DNA of 64,000 nucleotides from Sphingomonas desiccabilis (GCF_004135605.1 NZ_SDPT01000002.1:1054001-1118000); one strand, 5' to 3'; shown: positions 55,242 to 64,000, numbered from the stretch's first letter. Translations and numbers: made by a program. The notes: generated by a model from the sequence alone, not told the origin.

Positions 55242-55586
55242 ATCAGCGAGGACAATTCCCCCGAGGGCCGCCACAAGCGAGCCCAGGATCGCGACAGCCT
55301 CCTGCTCACCGCCACGCTGCGGCGAGTAGGGCGCGGCGATCCGGTGCCGGTGCGCATCAGGAATCTTTCGGCAGGTGGCCTGATGGCGGAGCACGGGCCG
55401 GTGCTGCCCGTGGGCGCCGAAGTCGAAATCGACCTGCGAGGCGTCGGCCTCGTGCGGGGAGTCGTGGCCTGGTCCACCGAAGGGCGCGTCGGCATCGCCT
55501 TCGTGGAGGAGATCGATCCCAAGGCGGCGCGCAAGCCAGTGGCTGTCCGTACGCCCGAGGCAAAGCCGCTCAAGCGTCCGCTCTGA
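55242..55586 (+). CDS. PilZ-domain protein with no canonical start codon
   Basis: A small c-di-GMP-receptor-type domain. Frame 55209-55586 encodes RHKRAQDRDSLLLTATLRRV, then RIRNLSAGGLMAEHG, VVAWSTEGRVGIAFVEEIDP: the arginine motif followed by (D/N)xSxxG typical of PilZ and of sphingomonad single-domain PilZ proteins. The only standard start, GTG 55344, would remove the arginine motif and first strand. An ATC at 55242 follows GGAG with 8-base spacing and would give SEDNSPEGRHKRAQD as N-terminus; CTG 55212 is another option. Either an unusual start, a sequence error or a decayed start is involved. Confidence 0.7.
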   Translation: MSEDNSPEGRHKRAQDRDSLLLTATLRRVGRGDPVPVRIRNLSAGGLMAEHGPVLPVGAEVEIDLRGVGLVRGVVAWSTEGRVGIAFVEEIDPKAARKPVAVRTPEAKPLKRPL

Positions 55587-55696
55587 TCCTGCACCGCGGC
55601 GGGGAGGCGCCCACGGCTGGAGGTGCGCTTGCCCTCCGGCACGCCGGGCTCTGGCGGACGGTGGGGCGCGGACCGATCGACCCGCGCCCGAAGGCG

Positions 55697-55852
55697 TCAC
55701 TGCGCAGTCATCTCCTGCTTGATCTGCAGCTTGCGCTTCTTGAGCGTGGCGAGTGCCTCCTGGTCCGGGGAGGGGCGCCGCGACTCGGCCAGGATCTGGC
55801 TGTCGAGCAGTGCGTGCTTCGCCTCGAGAGCGGCAAGATGGCCAGTCTGCAT
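55697..55852 (-). CDS. DUF465 (YdcH-like) small protein, 51 aa
   Basis: A short helical hairpin: HLAALEAKHALLDSQILAES, RRPSPDQEALATLKKRKLQI, KQEM. This is the DUF465 pattern of two helices with a conserved 'LKKRKLxIK' second half. The ATG at 55852 follows AGAGGA; the frame is open further upstream. Function unknown. Divergent from a second DUF465 gene 152 bases away. Confidence 0.82.
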   Translation of the reverse strand: MQTGHLAALEAKHALLDSQILAESRRPSPDQEALATLKKRKLQIKQEMTAQ

Positions 55853-56004
55853 GGATGCAATCCTCTGCTGTTTGAGGTGGGGGAGGATCATTAGAACACG
55901 CGACTCATCGCTTGTCTCCGCACCTGTCGGGCGCTTTCGATGCGCCGTGCCGAAAGTGCAGACGGAGCGTTGCACCGTTCATCGACACAGGCAATGGTTA
56001 CCGG

Positions 56005-56202
56005 ATGCACGATCCCGAGATCACAACCCAGCTGGAGCATCTGCGCGTGGAGCATCGCGATCTGGACGATGCGATTGCCGCGCTTGTGGCACACGCCAGG
56101 CCCAATCAGTTGCAGATCGCCCGCCTGAAGCGGCGCAAGCTGCGCCTGCGCGACGAGATCGCCGCCCTCGAAGACCAACTGATACCGGACATCATCGCGT
56201 AG
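56005..56202 (+). CDS. DUF465 (YdcH-like) small protein, 65 aa
   Basis: EITTQLEHLRVEHRDLDDAI, then ALVAHARPNQLQIARLKRRK, LRLRDEIAALED: DUF465 with the conserved LKRRKLRLRDEI helix. The ribosome site before ATG 56005 is weak, and the frame is open upstream to 55912. Paralogue of the divergent gene at 55697-55852. Function unknown. Confidence 0.82.
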   Translation: MHDPEITTQLEHLRVEHRDLDDAIAALVAHARPNQLQIARLKRRKLRLRDEIAALEDQLIPDIIA

Positions 56203-56281
56203 GAGGCGCGTTCCAGATCGGGACCGCGCCTGTGTTCTTGATCATATCGCGGCGCATCCGGCTGTGGCATTTCCATGGTCC

Positions 56282-56737
56282 ATGGATCGCTTCGCTCCGC
56301 CTCCTTCGCTGCATCACCGGCTGATCGGGCCCCTGCATGTCGAGGCGATGCTCCTCGCCGACGAGGCGCGTGCCTATTTCGACCTGGCAGGCAAGCGTGA
56401 GCGCGGGCGGTTGGACCCGATTGCGCGGGTCGCCTTCTCCTGCGAATCGCTGAAGCTGACGACCCGGCTGATGCATGTCATCTCGTGGCTTCTGACCCAG
56501 AGGGCACGTCAGACCGGGGAGTTGGAGGGCCGACCCGTTGCCGCCGGCAGGCGTTCGCTGGGAATTTCTCCCGACACGGCCGAAGAGGTGCTTGCGCTGC
56601 TTCCGGGCACGGCCCGCGTGCTGATCGACGCCAGCATCGACCTCTATCGCCGGGTGGAGCGGCTGGATGCGGCGCAGGGGGCGATCGCGGCGAGCCCCGC
56701 GCGGTCCATGCTCGACAAGCTTTCCGCGAGCTTCTGA
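56282..56737 (+). CDS. RcdA-like protein (DUF1465)
   Basis: A 151-aa cytoplasmic helical protein. Blocks LHVEAMLLADEARAYFDLAG, VAFSCESLKLTTRLMHVISW and LLTQRA match the DUF1465 family, to which Caulobacter RcdA belongs. RcdA is an adaptor that helps deliver CtrA to ClpXP at the swarmer-stalked transition. Whether this homologue does so is inference. GTG at 56264 is an alternative start; no strong ribosome site is seen. Convergent with mntH. Confidence 0.82.
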   Translation: MDRFAPPPSLHHRLIGPLHVEAMLLADEARAYFDLAGKRERGRLDPIARVAFSCESLKLTTRLMHVISWLLTQRARQTGELEGRPVAAGRRSLGISPDTAEEVLALLPGTARVLIDASIDLYRRVERLDAAQGAIAASPARSMLDKLSASF

Positions 56738-56752
56738 TCGCGGCAGGGGGCG

Positions 56753-58105
56753 CTACAACAGCCCCGCGACCTGCCCCAGCAACACGCAGTTCAGCACGAT
56801 CACCGCCGCACAGATCGTCCAGGCGGCAACCTTCATCATCGGCCCGTTGACGAAGCCGCCCATCCGCCGCCGATCGCTCGTGATCTGCACGAGCGGATAG
56901 ACCGCGAAAGGAAGCTGGAGGCTGAGCACGACCTGGCTTGCCAGCAGCAGTTGCGCCGTGCCGCTCGCGCCGTACCAAGTCGCAACGACCGCTGCCGGCA
57001 CGATCGCGATCAACCGGGTGATCATGCGGCGCATCCACACCGGCATCCGGAGGTCCAGAAACCCCTCCATCACGATCTGGCCGGCAAGCGTCCCCGTGAG
57101 CGTCGAATTCTGGCCCGACGCCAGCAGGGCGATACCGAACAGGATGCTCGCGATGCTCGCTCCCAGCATCGGCGTGAGCAGGGCATAGGCGTCCTGGATC
57201 TCGGCGATGTCGGTCCGCCCCGCCGTGTGGAAGGTCGCGGCGGCGAGCACCAGGATCGAGCCGTTGATGAACAGCGCCAGCATGAGCGCTACGGAACTGT
57301 CGATGGTGGCGAGCTTCACCGCCTCCTTGCGCCCCTCCAGCGAGCGATCGAAGCGCCGGGTCTGCACGATCGAGGAGTGCAGGTAGAGGTTGTGGGGCAT
57401 CACCGTGGCACCCAGGATGCCGATCGCGACGTAGAGCATGGCCGGGTTGGTGACGATCTCTGGCCTGGGGATCAGCCCTGCGGCGATGCCGGCAAGGCTC
57501 GGCTGTGCCAGGAAGAGCTCAACCGCAAAGCAGCCCGCGATGATGAGCAGCAACGCCACGATGAACGCTTCGAGCTTGCGAAAGCCATATTGCTGGAGAA
57601 GCAGGATCAGCATGACGTCGACCGCCGTCAGACACACGCCAAGCGCAAGCGGAATGCCGAACAGCAGCTGTAGCGCGATCGCGGTACCGATCACTTCCGC
57701 AAGATCGCAGGCGATGATCGCCAGTTCGCAGAGCACCCACAGCATCCAGCGCACCGGCGGCGAATACTGCTCGCGACATGCTTGGGCGAGATCGAGCTCG
57801 GTCACGATGCCGAGCTTTGCGGACAGCGCCTGCAGCACCATCGCCATCATGTTGGAGATCAGGATGACCGACAGCAGCGTATAGCCGAACGCCGAACCCC
57901 CCGCGAGGTCGGTCGCCCAATTGCCCGGATCCATATAGCCGACGGCAACGAGGTAGCCGGGACCGGCGAAGGCCCCGAGTTTGCGCCAGAAGCGGCCGGC
58001 GCCTGCAGGCACGCTGATGCTGCGATTGGCGCCGGGAAGGCTGGGTGCGCGGGGTGTGCCGGCACCCCCGGCGAGCGGTGACGAACTCGCCGGAGGTGGA
58101 TTCAT
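56753..58105 (-). CDS. mntH: NRAMP-family Mn2+/Fe2+ transporter
   Basis: Proton-coupled divalent-metal importer of 450 aa with 11 predicted helices. Metal-site motifs: DPGN in [14 protein letters not shown] (helix 1) and [15 protein letters not shown] (helix 6). These are the classical NRAMP residues (Asp, Asn, Met). Mn2+ is the usual bacterial substrate. It is the last gene of a probable operon with two ferritin-like Tat-lipoproteins, 40 bases upstream. Its ATG overlaps the stop of a three-codon ORF that has the better ribosome site. No Mn riboswitch or MntR box is evident. Confidence 0.93.
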   Translation of the reverse strand: MNPPPASSSPLAGGAGTPRAPSLPGANRSISVPAGAGRFWRKLGAFAGPGYLVAVGYMDPGNWATDLAGGSAFGYTLLSVILISNMMAMVLQALSAKLGIVTELDLAQACREQYSPPVRWMLWVLCELAIIACDLAEVIGTAIALQLLFGIPLALGVCLTAVDVMLILLLQQYGFRKLEAFIVALLLIIAGCFAVELFLAQPSLAGIAAGLIPRPEIVTNPAMLYVAIGILGATVMPHNLYLHSSIVQTRRFDRSLEGRKEAVKLATIDSSVALMLALFINGSILVLAAATFHTAGRTDIAEIQDAYALLTPMLGASIASILFGIALLASGQNSTLTGTLAGQIVMEGFLDLRMPVWMRRMITRLIAIVPAAVVATWYGASGTAQLLLASQVVLSLQLPFAVYPLVQITSDRRRMGGFVNGPMMKVAAWTICAAVIVLNCVLLGQVAGLL

Positions 58106-58113
58106 TCTGCCAT
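58102..58113 (-). other. Three-codon ORF overlapping mntH start
   Basis: ATG GCA GAA TGA, preceded by GAGGAACA, whose TGA overlaps the mntH ATG (ATGA). The ribosome site is well spaced for this mini-ORF and too far (about 13 bases) for mntH, so mntH could be translated by re-initiation. Confidence 0.35.
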
Positions 58114-58145
58114 TGTTCCTCGGTATTCGATTTGTATCGCGGGTC

Positions 58146-59177
58146 TCAGACCGCTGCGCTCGCTTTGAGCAGGCCGTTCACGCCCTTCGGGAAAAAGCCG
58201 CCGCTGGTCGCGACCTTGTTGCCCAGATAGACGATGTTGAGAACCTGCGTCGGGGTACGCGCGAACGCGATGCCCGTTCCATCGGAAGGCACGATGTTGG
58301 ACGCATTGTTCACCAGTCGTACGCCCTGGTCGATGTCGCTGCCGCCGCCATCGAGCGCGTCGCGCGCGTTCGAGATCTTGTCGGTGGCATCGAGCAGCGA
58401 TGCCATGTTGACACCCTTGCGATAGAGGACCGTACGCACGAGGCCGGCATGATAGGCCTCCGACGCCTGGATGCCGGCGGTCGCGTCGATGTAGCTGGTG
58501 GTCCTTAGATACTGGATCGCGCCACGGTAGGCGGTGACGCCCACGTCCTCGAACAGGAATGCCGCGAGCAGGAAGTTCTCGTCGTTCGCGTACGGATCGA
58601 ACGTCTGCCCCTTCTGGATCAGCCCCGCGGCAACCGCGGCGCTCGCAAAGGCGCTGGTGGCCGACGTACCGAGATCGATTGCAGGCTGCGCGACCGCCGA
58701 ATTGCCGATCGTCCGGCGAAGAAAGGCGACATGTGCCTGCTCGTCCGCCGCGATCTCCCGTGCGTAGCGGGCCACCAGCGGATCGGTGAAGTTGACCTGG
58801 CGCCCCCCGGTCGCGGCGCCGGCAGTACCGGAGCCCGAGAGAAGGTTCGACGAAAGGCCCGCACCGGTTGCGGCGAAGGCATAGAACTGCGCCTCGAGAT
58901 ATTCGAGGTTCAGCGCGAAGTTGAGCACGTCCGATTCGGTCGCGGTCGGTGTCGGCGTCGGGGTGGCGGTTGCCGATCCCGTTGGCGTGGGTGTGGGGGT
59001 GGCCGCGGTGGTCACCGTACCCGCGTCGTCGTCGTCGTTGCCGCCGCATGCCGACAGCACCGCGGCACCGGCCGCGGCGATGCCGAAGCCGCCTGCATAG
59101 CGGAAGAATTCGCGGCGCTCCGCGCGACGCTTGTCGCTGGCTTCGAGCACCTGCTGAAGGGGTTCCTGCTGATCCAT
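58146..59177 (-). CDS. Ferritin-like (Ferritin_2) Tat-lipoprotein A
   Basis: A 343-aa protein. The N-terminus has a twin-arginine-like signal ([14 protein letters not shown]) ending in a lipobox (AVLSACGG), followed by an acidic cluster NDDDD and a Thr-Pro repeat linker ([19 protein letters not shown]). The ferritin-like helical domain (about residues 80-300) has [40 protein letters not shown], and [20 protein letters not shown], supplying Glu/His residues of the di-metal type. The function of exported Ferritin_2 proteins is unknown; desiccation-related proteins are in this group. Paralogue of the gene upstream (25-base gap). Confidence 0.85.
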   Translation of the reverse strand: MDQQEPLQQVLEASDKRRAERREFFRYAGGFGIAAAGAAVLSACGGNDDDDAGTVTTAATPTPTPTGSATATPTPTPTATESDVLNFALNLEYLEAQFYAFAATGAGLSSNLLSGSGTAGAATGGRQVNFTDPLVARYAREIAADEQAHVAFLRRTIGNSAVAQPAIDLGTSATSAFASAAVAAGLIQKGQTFDPYANDENFLLAAFLFEDVGVTAYRGAIQYLRTTSYIDATAGIQASEAYHAGLVRTVLYRKGVNMASLLDATDKISNARDALDGGGSDIDQGVRLVNNASNIVPSDGTGIAFARTPTQVLNIVYLGNKVATSGGFFPKGVNGLLKASAAV

Positions 59178-59202
59178 GGTAAGCTTCCTGCCTGTCGGTG
59201 CG

Positions 59203-60213
59203 TCAGTTCGCGTCGCTGGTCTTGACGGCGCCATTCACCCCGTTGGGGAAGAAGCCGCCCTTGTCCGCCGCCGCCGCGCTCAAGAAGAGGACGTTCAGCG
59301 TCTGCTTGAACGAACGACCGAGCACGAGGCCGTCGTCGTTGGTCGGCACGATGTTGCTCGCCTCACCGCGGTTGCCGATTCCCTGGTCCAGGTCACTGCT
59401 GCCGTCATAACCGTCCCGTGCGTTGGAAAGGGCGTCGGCACGCGTGATCAGCTGCGGGTTGGCCGCTCCCTTGGTATAGAGCGTCGTGCGGATCATGGCG
59501 GCGTGGTACGCCTCGACCGACATGATGCCGCTCACCACCTGCAGCAGCGTGCTGCTCTTGATGAGGGTTGCGGCACCCCGATAGGCGCTGACCCCCAGAT
59601 CCTCGAACAGGAAGGCTGCCAGGAGGAAGTTCTCGTCGCTGGAATAAGGATTGAAGCTCTCACCGGTGCCGATGATGCCGGCTGCGCGGAAGATCGCAGA
59701 GAAGGCGCTGGTTGCGCTGACGCTGAGGTCGATCGCAGGCTGCGCGACCGCAGTGCTGCCGAGCGCATTACGCATGAATTCGACGTGGGCGAGCTGGTCC
59801 TGCGCGATTTCCCGCGCCATCTGCCCGACGACGTCGTCGCTGAAGGTGACCTTGGCACCGCCGGACACGCTGCCCTTCGTGCCCGTGCCGGTGAGAAGGT
59901 CGCTGTCGATCCCGGTGCCCGTGGTCGCCAGGGCATAGAACTGCGCCTGGAGATATTCGATCTGGAGCAGGAAGTTCAGGATGTCGGCATCGCTGATCCC
60001 ACTCGTTGCCGAGGTTGTGGGGGTAGGCGTCGGGGTCGGTGTGGGGCTCGGGGATCCGCCGTCGTCATCATCGTCGCCGCCGCAGGCGCTGACCAGCGCC
60101 GCACCTGCCGCCGCGACGGTGAAGCCGCCCGCATAGCGCAGGAAATCACGTCGCTCGGCGCGGCGCCGCTCCTGCGTATCCAGAACCTCGTCCAGCCCCG
60201 TGTCGTCGCTCAT
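59203..60213 (-). CDS. Ferritin-like (Ferritin_2) Tat-lipoprotein B
   Basis: A 336-aa paralogue of the next gene: signal RRRAERRDFLRYAGG with lipobox ALVSACGG, then GDDDDDGG and a SPTPTPTPTPTPT linker. The ferritin-like domain has LNFLLQIEYLQAQFYALATT, MAREIAQDQLAHVEFMRNAL and [20 protein letters not shown]. The C-terminus DKGGFFPNGVNGAVK is shared with its partner ([14 protein letters not shown]). GGGAGGCGTTG precedes the ATG at 60213. First gene of the probable ferritin-ferritin-mntH operon; it may bind iron or manganese in the periplasm (inference). Confidence 0.85.
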   Translation of the reverse strand: MSDDTGLDEVLDTQERRRAERRDFLRYAGGFTVAAAGAALVSACGGDDDDDGGSPSPTPTPTPTPTTSATSGISDADILNFLLQIEYLQAQFYALATTGTGIDSDLLTGTGTKGSVSGGAKVTFSDDVVGQMAREIAQDQLAHVEFMRNALGSTAVAQPAIDLSVSATSAFSAIFRAAGIIGTGESFNPYSSDENFLLAAFLFEDLGVSAYRGAATLIKSSTLLQVVSGIMSVEAYHAAMIRTTLYTKGAANPQLITRADALSNARDGYDGSSDLDQGIGNRGEASNIVPTNDDGLVLGRSFKQTLNVLFLSAAAADKGGFFPNGVNGAVKTSDAN

Positions 60214-60216
60214 CAA

Positions 60217-60642
60217 CGCCTCCCAATGAACACGTCGGTCCGCCGTTCTGCGGTGTTGCCGCGCCCAGCTCCCGACGGCACGCTCCGCCCATGCGATCCG
60301 GCATGGAGGTCCGTGTCCGAACCGCTGCTGTTACCGGCGATTGCGTCGATTACCAACTGTCTTTCGGCAGTATGTCCGATGCAAGCCGCTTCGGGCGGGG
60401 ACGTGCGAGCGCGAGACCGTTCCTGTCGCGGCTTCTGGACCACGCGGCGTGGGGAGCAGCCGAGGCGGTCAGTTTGGCCCGTGGAGGATCATTGCTGCCG
60501 GCCATACGCAAGGCGCGGGGGCCAGATCCTCCGCGGGATCTCGGAGGGCAGGAACGGGAAGAGGTAGGCGGGATGCGTTTCCGACCTTCCACACGCACAC
60601 CTATCCTGCCGTCAGAATGTCGTACTTTTCTGAGGAGGAAGG
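60217..60642. other. Intergenic region between ferritin-like operon and tRNA-Lys
   Basis: About 425 bases. It should contain the promoter of the leftward ferritin-mntH operon. The open frames here lack coding character, and no structured RNA or convincing promoter element stands out. Confidence 0.5.
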
Positions 60643-60718
<76 letters not shown>

Positions 60719-60825
60719 GTCGCCTTTGGCGAGGGCGGTGGGCTAGGCCCGCCGCGTTGGAGGCGGCCAACTAGCAACGTCCCCCAAGGCTGCCAACCCC
60801 AAAAATGCAGTGCAGCGAAGTTTTT

Positions 60826-61959
60826 TCACCAGCACTGCTGATCCCGGTTGCCCCGGTCGATCGACATCAGAATGCCGAGCGACAGCAGCACCGTCATCTG
60901 GGCCGATCCGCCATAGCTGACGAGCGGCAAGGGGATGCCCACCACCGGCGCCAAGCCCATCACCATCATGAGGTTGATCGCCACATAGAAGAAGATGGTG
61001 GTGGCAAGCCCCGCCGCCGCGAGGCGGGCGAAGCGGGAGTTCGAGCGCACGCCCACGTTCACCCCCCAGCGGATCACGAGCAGGAAGGCCAGGATCAGCA
61101 GCACGCCGCCGATCAGGCCCCATTCCTCGGCCATGGTCGCGAAGACGAAATCCGTGTGGCCTTCCGGAAGATAGTCGAGGTGGCTCTGGGTGCCCTGGAG
61201 GAATCCCTTGCCGAAGATCCCGCCGGAGCCGATCGCGATCTTTGACTGGCTGATGTGATAGCCGGCACCCAAGGGGTCGCTCTCGGGATCCAGGAAGATC
61301 AGCACCCGCTTGCGCTGATAGTCGTGCAGGAGGAAGTTGAACGCCACCGGGACGATCACGACGAACGCGAGCGCGCCGCCGATGAACAGCCGCAGCGGCA
61401 AGCCTGCCAGGAACATCACGGTCAGGCCGCCTGCGGTGATCATCAGCGCGGTTCCGAGATCGGGCTGCAGCATCACCAGCGCGGCAGGCACGCCGATCAG
61501 GGCGAGCGCGGGCCAGATCGCACCAAACCGCCGGATCTCGGATGGGGGAAGGAGGTCGTAGAAGCGCGCAAGAGCCAGGACGATGGCGGGCTTCATCAGT
61601 TCGGAGGGCTGGAGGCGGATGATGCCGACGTCGAGCCATCGCTGGCTGCCGCCGCGCACCGCGCCCAGCAGCTCCACAAGCAGGAGCAGGACGACGATTA
61701 CTGCATAGGCGGGAAGCGCGCCCTGCTGCCACACAGAGAGGCGGATGCGCGAGATCACCACCGCCGCGGCGACGAACACCAGGAAGCGGATGCCTTGGCG
61801 GAGCGCCCAGGGATTGATGCTGCCTCCAGCGGCGGAGAACAGCACGACGAGCCCGAACCCGCCGATTGCCAACACCAGCACGAGCATCCGCCACGGCAAC
61901 TGCGAGAGCGCTGAGGGAACGAGGCCAAGGCCGGTCCCGGAGTTCTTGATGCGCTTCAT
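60826..61959 (-). CDS. rodA: Rod-shape peptidoglycan polymerase RodA
   Basis: SEDS-family glycosyltransferase of 377 aa that polymerises lipid II during side-wall growth, working with PBP2. About ten hydrophobic segments. SEDS signatures: LQPDLGTALMITAGGLTVMF, HTDFVFATMAEEWGLIGGVL, PVVGIPLPLVSYGGSAQMT. The Met at 61959 is preferred over 61992 because the latter overlaps the PBP2 gene by 23 bases; the gap to the PBP2 stop is then 10 bases. Same operon as mrdA. Confidence 0.95.
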   Translation of the reverse strand: MKRIKNSGTGLGLVPSALSQLPWRMLVLVLAIGGFGLVVLFSAAGGSINPWALRQGIRFLVFVAAAVVISRIRLSVWQQGALPAYAVIVVLLLLVELLGAVRGGSQRWLDVGIIRLQPSELMKPAIVLALARFYDLLPPSEIRRFGAIWPALALIGVPAALVMLQPDLGTALMITAGGLTVMFLAGLPLRLFIGGALAFVVIVPVAFNFLLHDYQRKRVLIFLDPESDPLGAGYHISQSKIAIGSGGIFGKGFLQGTQSHLDYLPEGHTDFVFATMAEEWGLIGGVLLILAFLLVIRWGVNVGVRSNSRFARLAAAGLATTIFFYVAINLMMVMGLAPVVGIPLPLVSYGGSAQMTVLLSLGILMSIDRGNRDQQCW

Positions 61960-61969
61960 TCGGGCCGCT

Positions 61970-64000
61970 TCACTCCGGACTACGGCTGGCATTGGATTGG
62001 GCGACGTCGCCCTCGGGAACGGCCTGGTTCGCGATCGCCGCGTCGACGGCGTTGCCGACGGCTTCCGGCGTGTCCACCGTCGCGGGGGCCGGGGCCACCT
62101 GCGCGGCGGCGTTCGCCGCCTGGAAGGCGGCGGCTTCCGCCCGCATGCGGGTGGCGATGTCGCCGCCCCAAGTCGGCTCGAATTCCGCCAGCGTCTTCAT
62201 CGCGCGCTCCTTGTCGTAGAGATAGGTGAAGATGTCGCGGGCGATGATGGGGGTGTCGAGGTTTCGGATCAGGTGGGCATTGTGCTCAAGCACGATCCCG
62301 GCGGCGTAGCGCGGGTTGTCGGCCGAGGAGAAGCAGATGAACAGGGCGTGGTCGCGCAGCTTGAACGGCAGCTGGCCGTTCTTGAGCACGCCCGTCCGCC
62401 GTTCCGCCATGGTGATGCGGCGGACCTGGGCGCTGCCAGTCTTGCCCGCGATGGTGACGCCCGGCACCTGCATCCGCGCCGCGCCGCCGGTACCGCCGTC
62501 GTTGACCACGGCAAACATCGAATCCCGCACGATCGCCATCTGCTCGGGCGTCGCCGAGAGCAGCGGTGCGGTCGGAGCGGGGCCGTTCAGCAGCAGCCGC
62601 GGCTGAAGCGCGCGGCCGGAGGCGAGCCTGGCCGCCATCACCGCCAGTTGAAGCGGATTGGCGAGCACGTCGCCCTGGCCGATCGAGGCGTTGAGCGAAT
62701 CGGCCACGGTCCAGGGCTTGCCGTACTTCTTCAGCTTCCACTTGGAGTCGGGAACGGTGCCGTAGCGCTGAGAAGGGAAAGGCAGGTCGAACGTCTGGCC
62801 GAGCCCGAGGGAACGGGCGACGGGCGCGAACATGTCGTAGCCGAAACGGCGCGCCATTTCGTAGAAGTAGATGTCGCAGCTCTGCGCTACCGCGCGGCGC
62901 ATGTTGGTGGCTCCATGGCCGCCGCGCTTGTGGCAGTGGAAGACGCCGGTGCCGACGCGCATCGCGCCCGAGCAATGCACCGTCTCCTGCGGGTGCACGC
63001 CCGCCTGCAGCAGGGCCAGCGCGTTCATCGGCTTGACCGTAGAGCCAGGGGGATACAGCCCCTGGAGCACCTTGTTCATCAGGGGGATGTGATCGTTCTC
63101 CGACAGCATCTTCCATTCGAGCCGGCCGATGCCGTCGGAAAAGCTGTTGGGGTCGTAAGCGGGCATCGACACCATCGCGAGGATGTCGCCGAACAGGCAG
63201 TCGATGACGACCGCCGCGCCGGAGTTGGTGCCCAGGCGGCGCGCAGCATATTCCTGCAGCCCGGCGTCGATCGTCAGGCGGACGGTCTCGCCGGGGCGGT
63301 CGGGGCGGGTGGCGAGCTCACGCACCGGCTCGCCGCGCGCGGTGACCTCCACCCGCTTCTCTCCAGGCACGCCGCGAAGTCGAACTTCCAGCGTCTTTTC
63401 AAGACCATCCTTGCCGAGCTTGAAACCCGGTGTGATGAGCAGGCGGTCCTTTGTCTCCTGATACTGTTCGGCCGAGGCAGCGCCGACATAGCCCGTGAGG
63501 TGCGCCACCGCCGCTCCCATCGGGTAGTTGCGGGAGAAGCCGCGCGCCGGAACGACCCCCGGAAGGTCGGGCAGGCGGACGCTGAGTGCGGCATAGCGCT
63601 CCCACGGCAGGTTCTCGGCGACCTGAACCGGCTGGAGCCCGCGGCTGCGCTTCAGATCGGTTTCGATCCGCTCCATGTCCTCGGCCGGCAATGCGAGCAG
63701 ATCCCGCAGCACCCCCAGGACCCGCGTAGGATCCTCGAGCCGGTCCGGAATGATGTCGACGCGGAAGTCGGTGCGGTTGTTGGCGATCGGCGCGCCGTGG
63801 CGATCGACGATCCAGCCACGGCGCGGGGGCACCAGCGTCATGTTGACGCGGTTGCTCTCGGCCATCAACTCGTAGTGCTCGTTCTCGGCGACCGCGAGCC
63901 ACGCCATCCGCCCGGCAAGCAGCAGGCCCATCCCGCCCTGCATCGCCCCGAGCGCAAAGGCGCGGCGGGAAAAGGTGAAGGCCTGGGTTGCCTCGGTGAC
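61970..64000 (-). CDS. mrdA: Penicillin-binding protein 2 (5' end outside window)
   Basis: Peptidoglycan transpeptidase of the elongation machinery. The frame is open through to the window end, where FTFSRRAFALGAMQGGMGLL is the expected cytoplasmic/transmembrane start region, so only the first few residues are missing. A dimerisation domain (RRGWIVDRHGAPIANNRTDF) is followed by the transpeptidase domain: Ser in PGSTVKPMNAL (SxxK), SCD in AQSCDIYFYEMAR (SxN position) and KTG in AGKTGSAQVRR. The C-terminus is an Ala-rich tail. rodA follows by 10 bases. Confidence 0.95.
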   Translation of the reverse strand, partial: VTEATQAFTFSRRAFALGAMQGGMGLLLAGRMAWLAVAENEHYELMAESNRVNMTLVPPRRGWIVDRHGAPIANNRTDFRVDIIPDRLEDPTRVLGVLRDLLALPAEDMERIETDLKRSRGLQPVQVAENLPWERYAALSVRLPDLPGVVPARGFSRNYPMGAAVAHLTGYVGAASAEQYQETKDRLLITPGFKLGKDGLEKTLEVRLRGVPGEKRVEVTARGEPVRELATRPDRPGETVRLTIDAGLQEYAARRLGTNSGAAVVIDCLFGDILAMVSMPAYDPNSFSDGIGRLEWKMLSENDHIPLMNKVLQGLYPPGSTVKPMNALALLQAGVHPQETVHCSGAMRVGTGVFHCHKRGGHGATNMRRAVAQSCDIYFYEMARRFGYDMFAPVARSLGLGQTFDLPFPSQRYGTVPDSKWKLKKYGKPWTVADSLNASIGQGDVLANPLQLAVMAARLASGRALQPRLLLNGPAPTAPLLSATPEQMAIVRDSMFAVVNDGGTGGAARMQVPGVTIAGKTGSAQVRRITMAERRTGVLKNGQLPFKLRDHALFICFSSADNPRYAAGIVLEHNAHLIRNLDTPIIARDIFTYLYDKERAMKTLAEFEPTWGGDIATRMRAEAAAFQAANAAAQVAPAPATVDTPEAVGNAVDAAIANQAVPEGDVAQSNASRSPE

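Overview
The window is a high-GC, densely packed stretch of chromosome from an alphaproteobacterium, most likely Sphingomonas or a close sphingomonad. The support is gene content and order: the run gltA-gltX-comEC-lexA-moeA-moaC-trpC-trpD-trpG followed by trpE-ppiD-tpiA, an RcdA/DUF1465 protein, a single-cysteine DksA, a PEPxxWA-type PEP-CTERM protein, exosortase-A-type glycan genes, and direct-repeat SOS boxes (GTTC-N7-GTTC). No phage, plasmid or insertion sequence is visible; almost all of it reads as core or lineage-core genome. The family and taxon assignments rest on motif recognition, not on a search.

Layout. 1-10 kb: end of RNase R, two small exported proteins, an ABC exporter, an intracellular PHB depolymerase, DUF1232 and PPOX-fold proteins, an S9 peptidase, and a divergent topoisomerase IB / PfpI pair sharing a promoter-like palindrome. 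10-18 kb: a polysaccharide region with a beta-helix protein, an asparagine-synthase-like protein lacking its glutaminase cysteine, an exosortase-A-associated O-glycosylation ligase, a 48-aa membrane ORF and an exosortase-A-type glycosyltransferase, then a divergent regulatory pair (LexA-like S24 repressor and a 60-aa basic protein) around three operator-like sites. 18-26 kb: TamA-TamB (translationally coupled) and an SLC13/RCK transporter. 26-41 kb: citrate synthase, GluRS, ComEC, LexA, molybdenum cofactor and tryptophan genes joined by four-base stop/start overlaps, PpiD and TpiA. 42-47 kb: a PEP-CTERM protein, an M17 aminopeptidase and a GMC dehydrogenase / Tat subunit / cytochrome c lipoprotein trio. 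47-56 kb: RimO, DUF486, a K+ channel, an NlpD-like lipoprotein, SerRS, a host-attachment-family protein, a Ser/Gly-repeat surface protein, DksA, PilZ and two divergent DUF465 genes. 56-64 kb: RcdA, an NRAMP transporter downstream of two tandem ferritin-like Tat-lipoproteins, tRNA-Lys(CTT), RodA and PBP2.

How the parts fit. Glycan assembly (beta-helix protein, ligase, glycosyltransferase, amidotransferase-like protein) and two C-terminally sorted surface proteins suggest an exosortase-type envelope system whose exosortase is outside the window. LexA carries its own SOS box, and a second perfect box lies in the promoter of the S24 repressor pair. The topoisomerase IB/PfpI, PPOX and host-attachment genes carry near-consensus EcfG-type promoter elements, suggesting general-stress control. 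A dispersed palindromic repeat, sometimes as an inverted doublet, occupies four of the six longest intergenic gaps.

Most worth a second look: the inverted palindrome doublets, the S24 / 60-aa divergent pair with an SOS box, the GMC and PilZ genes with no canonical start codon, the Cys2-less amidotransferase-like protein, and the ferritin-lipoprotein/NRAMP operon.
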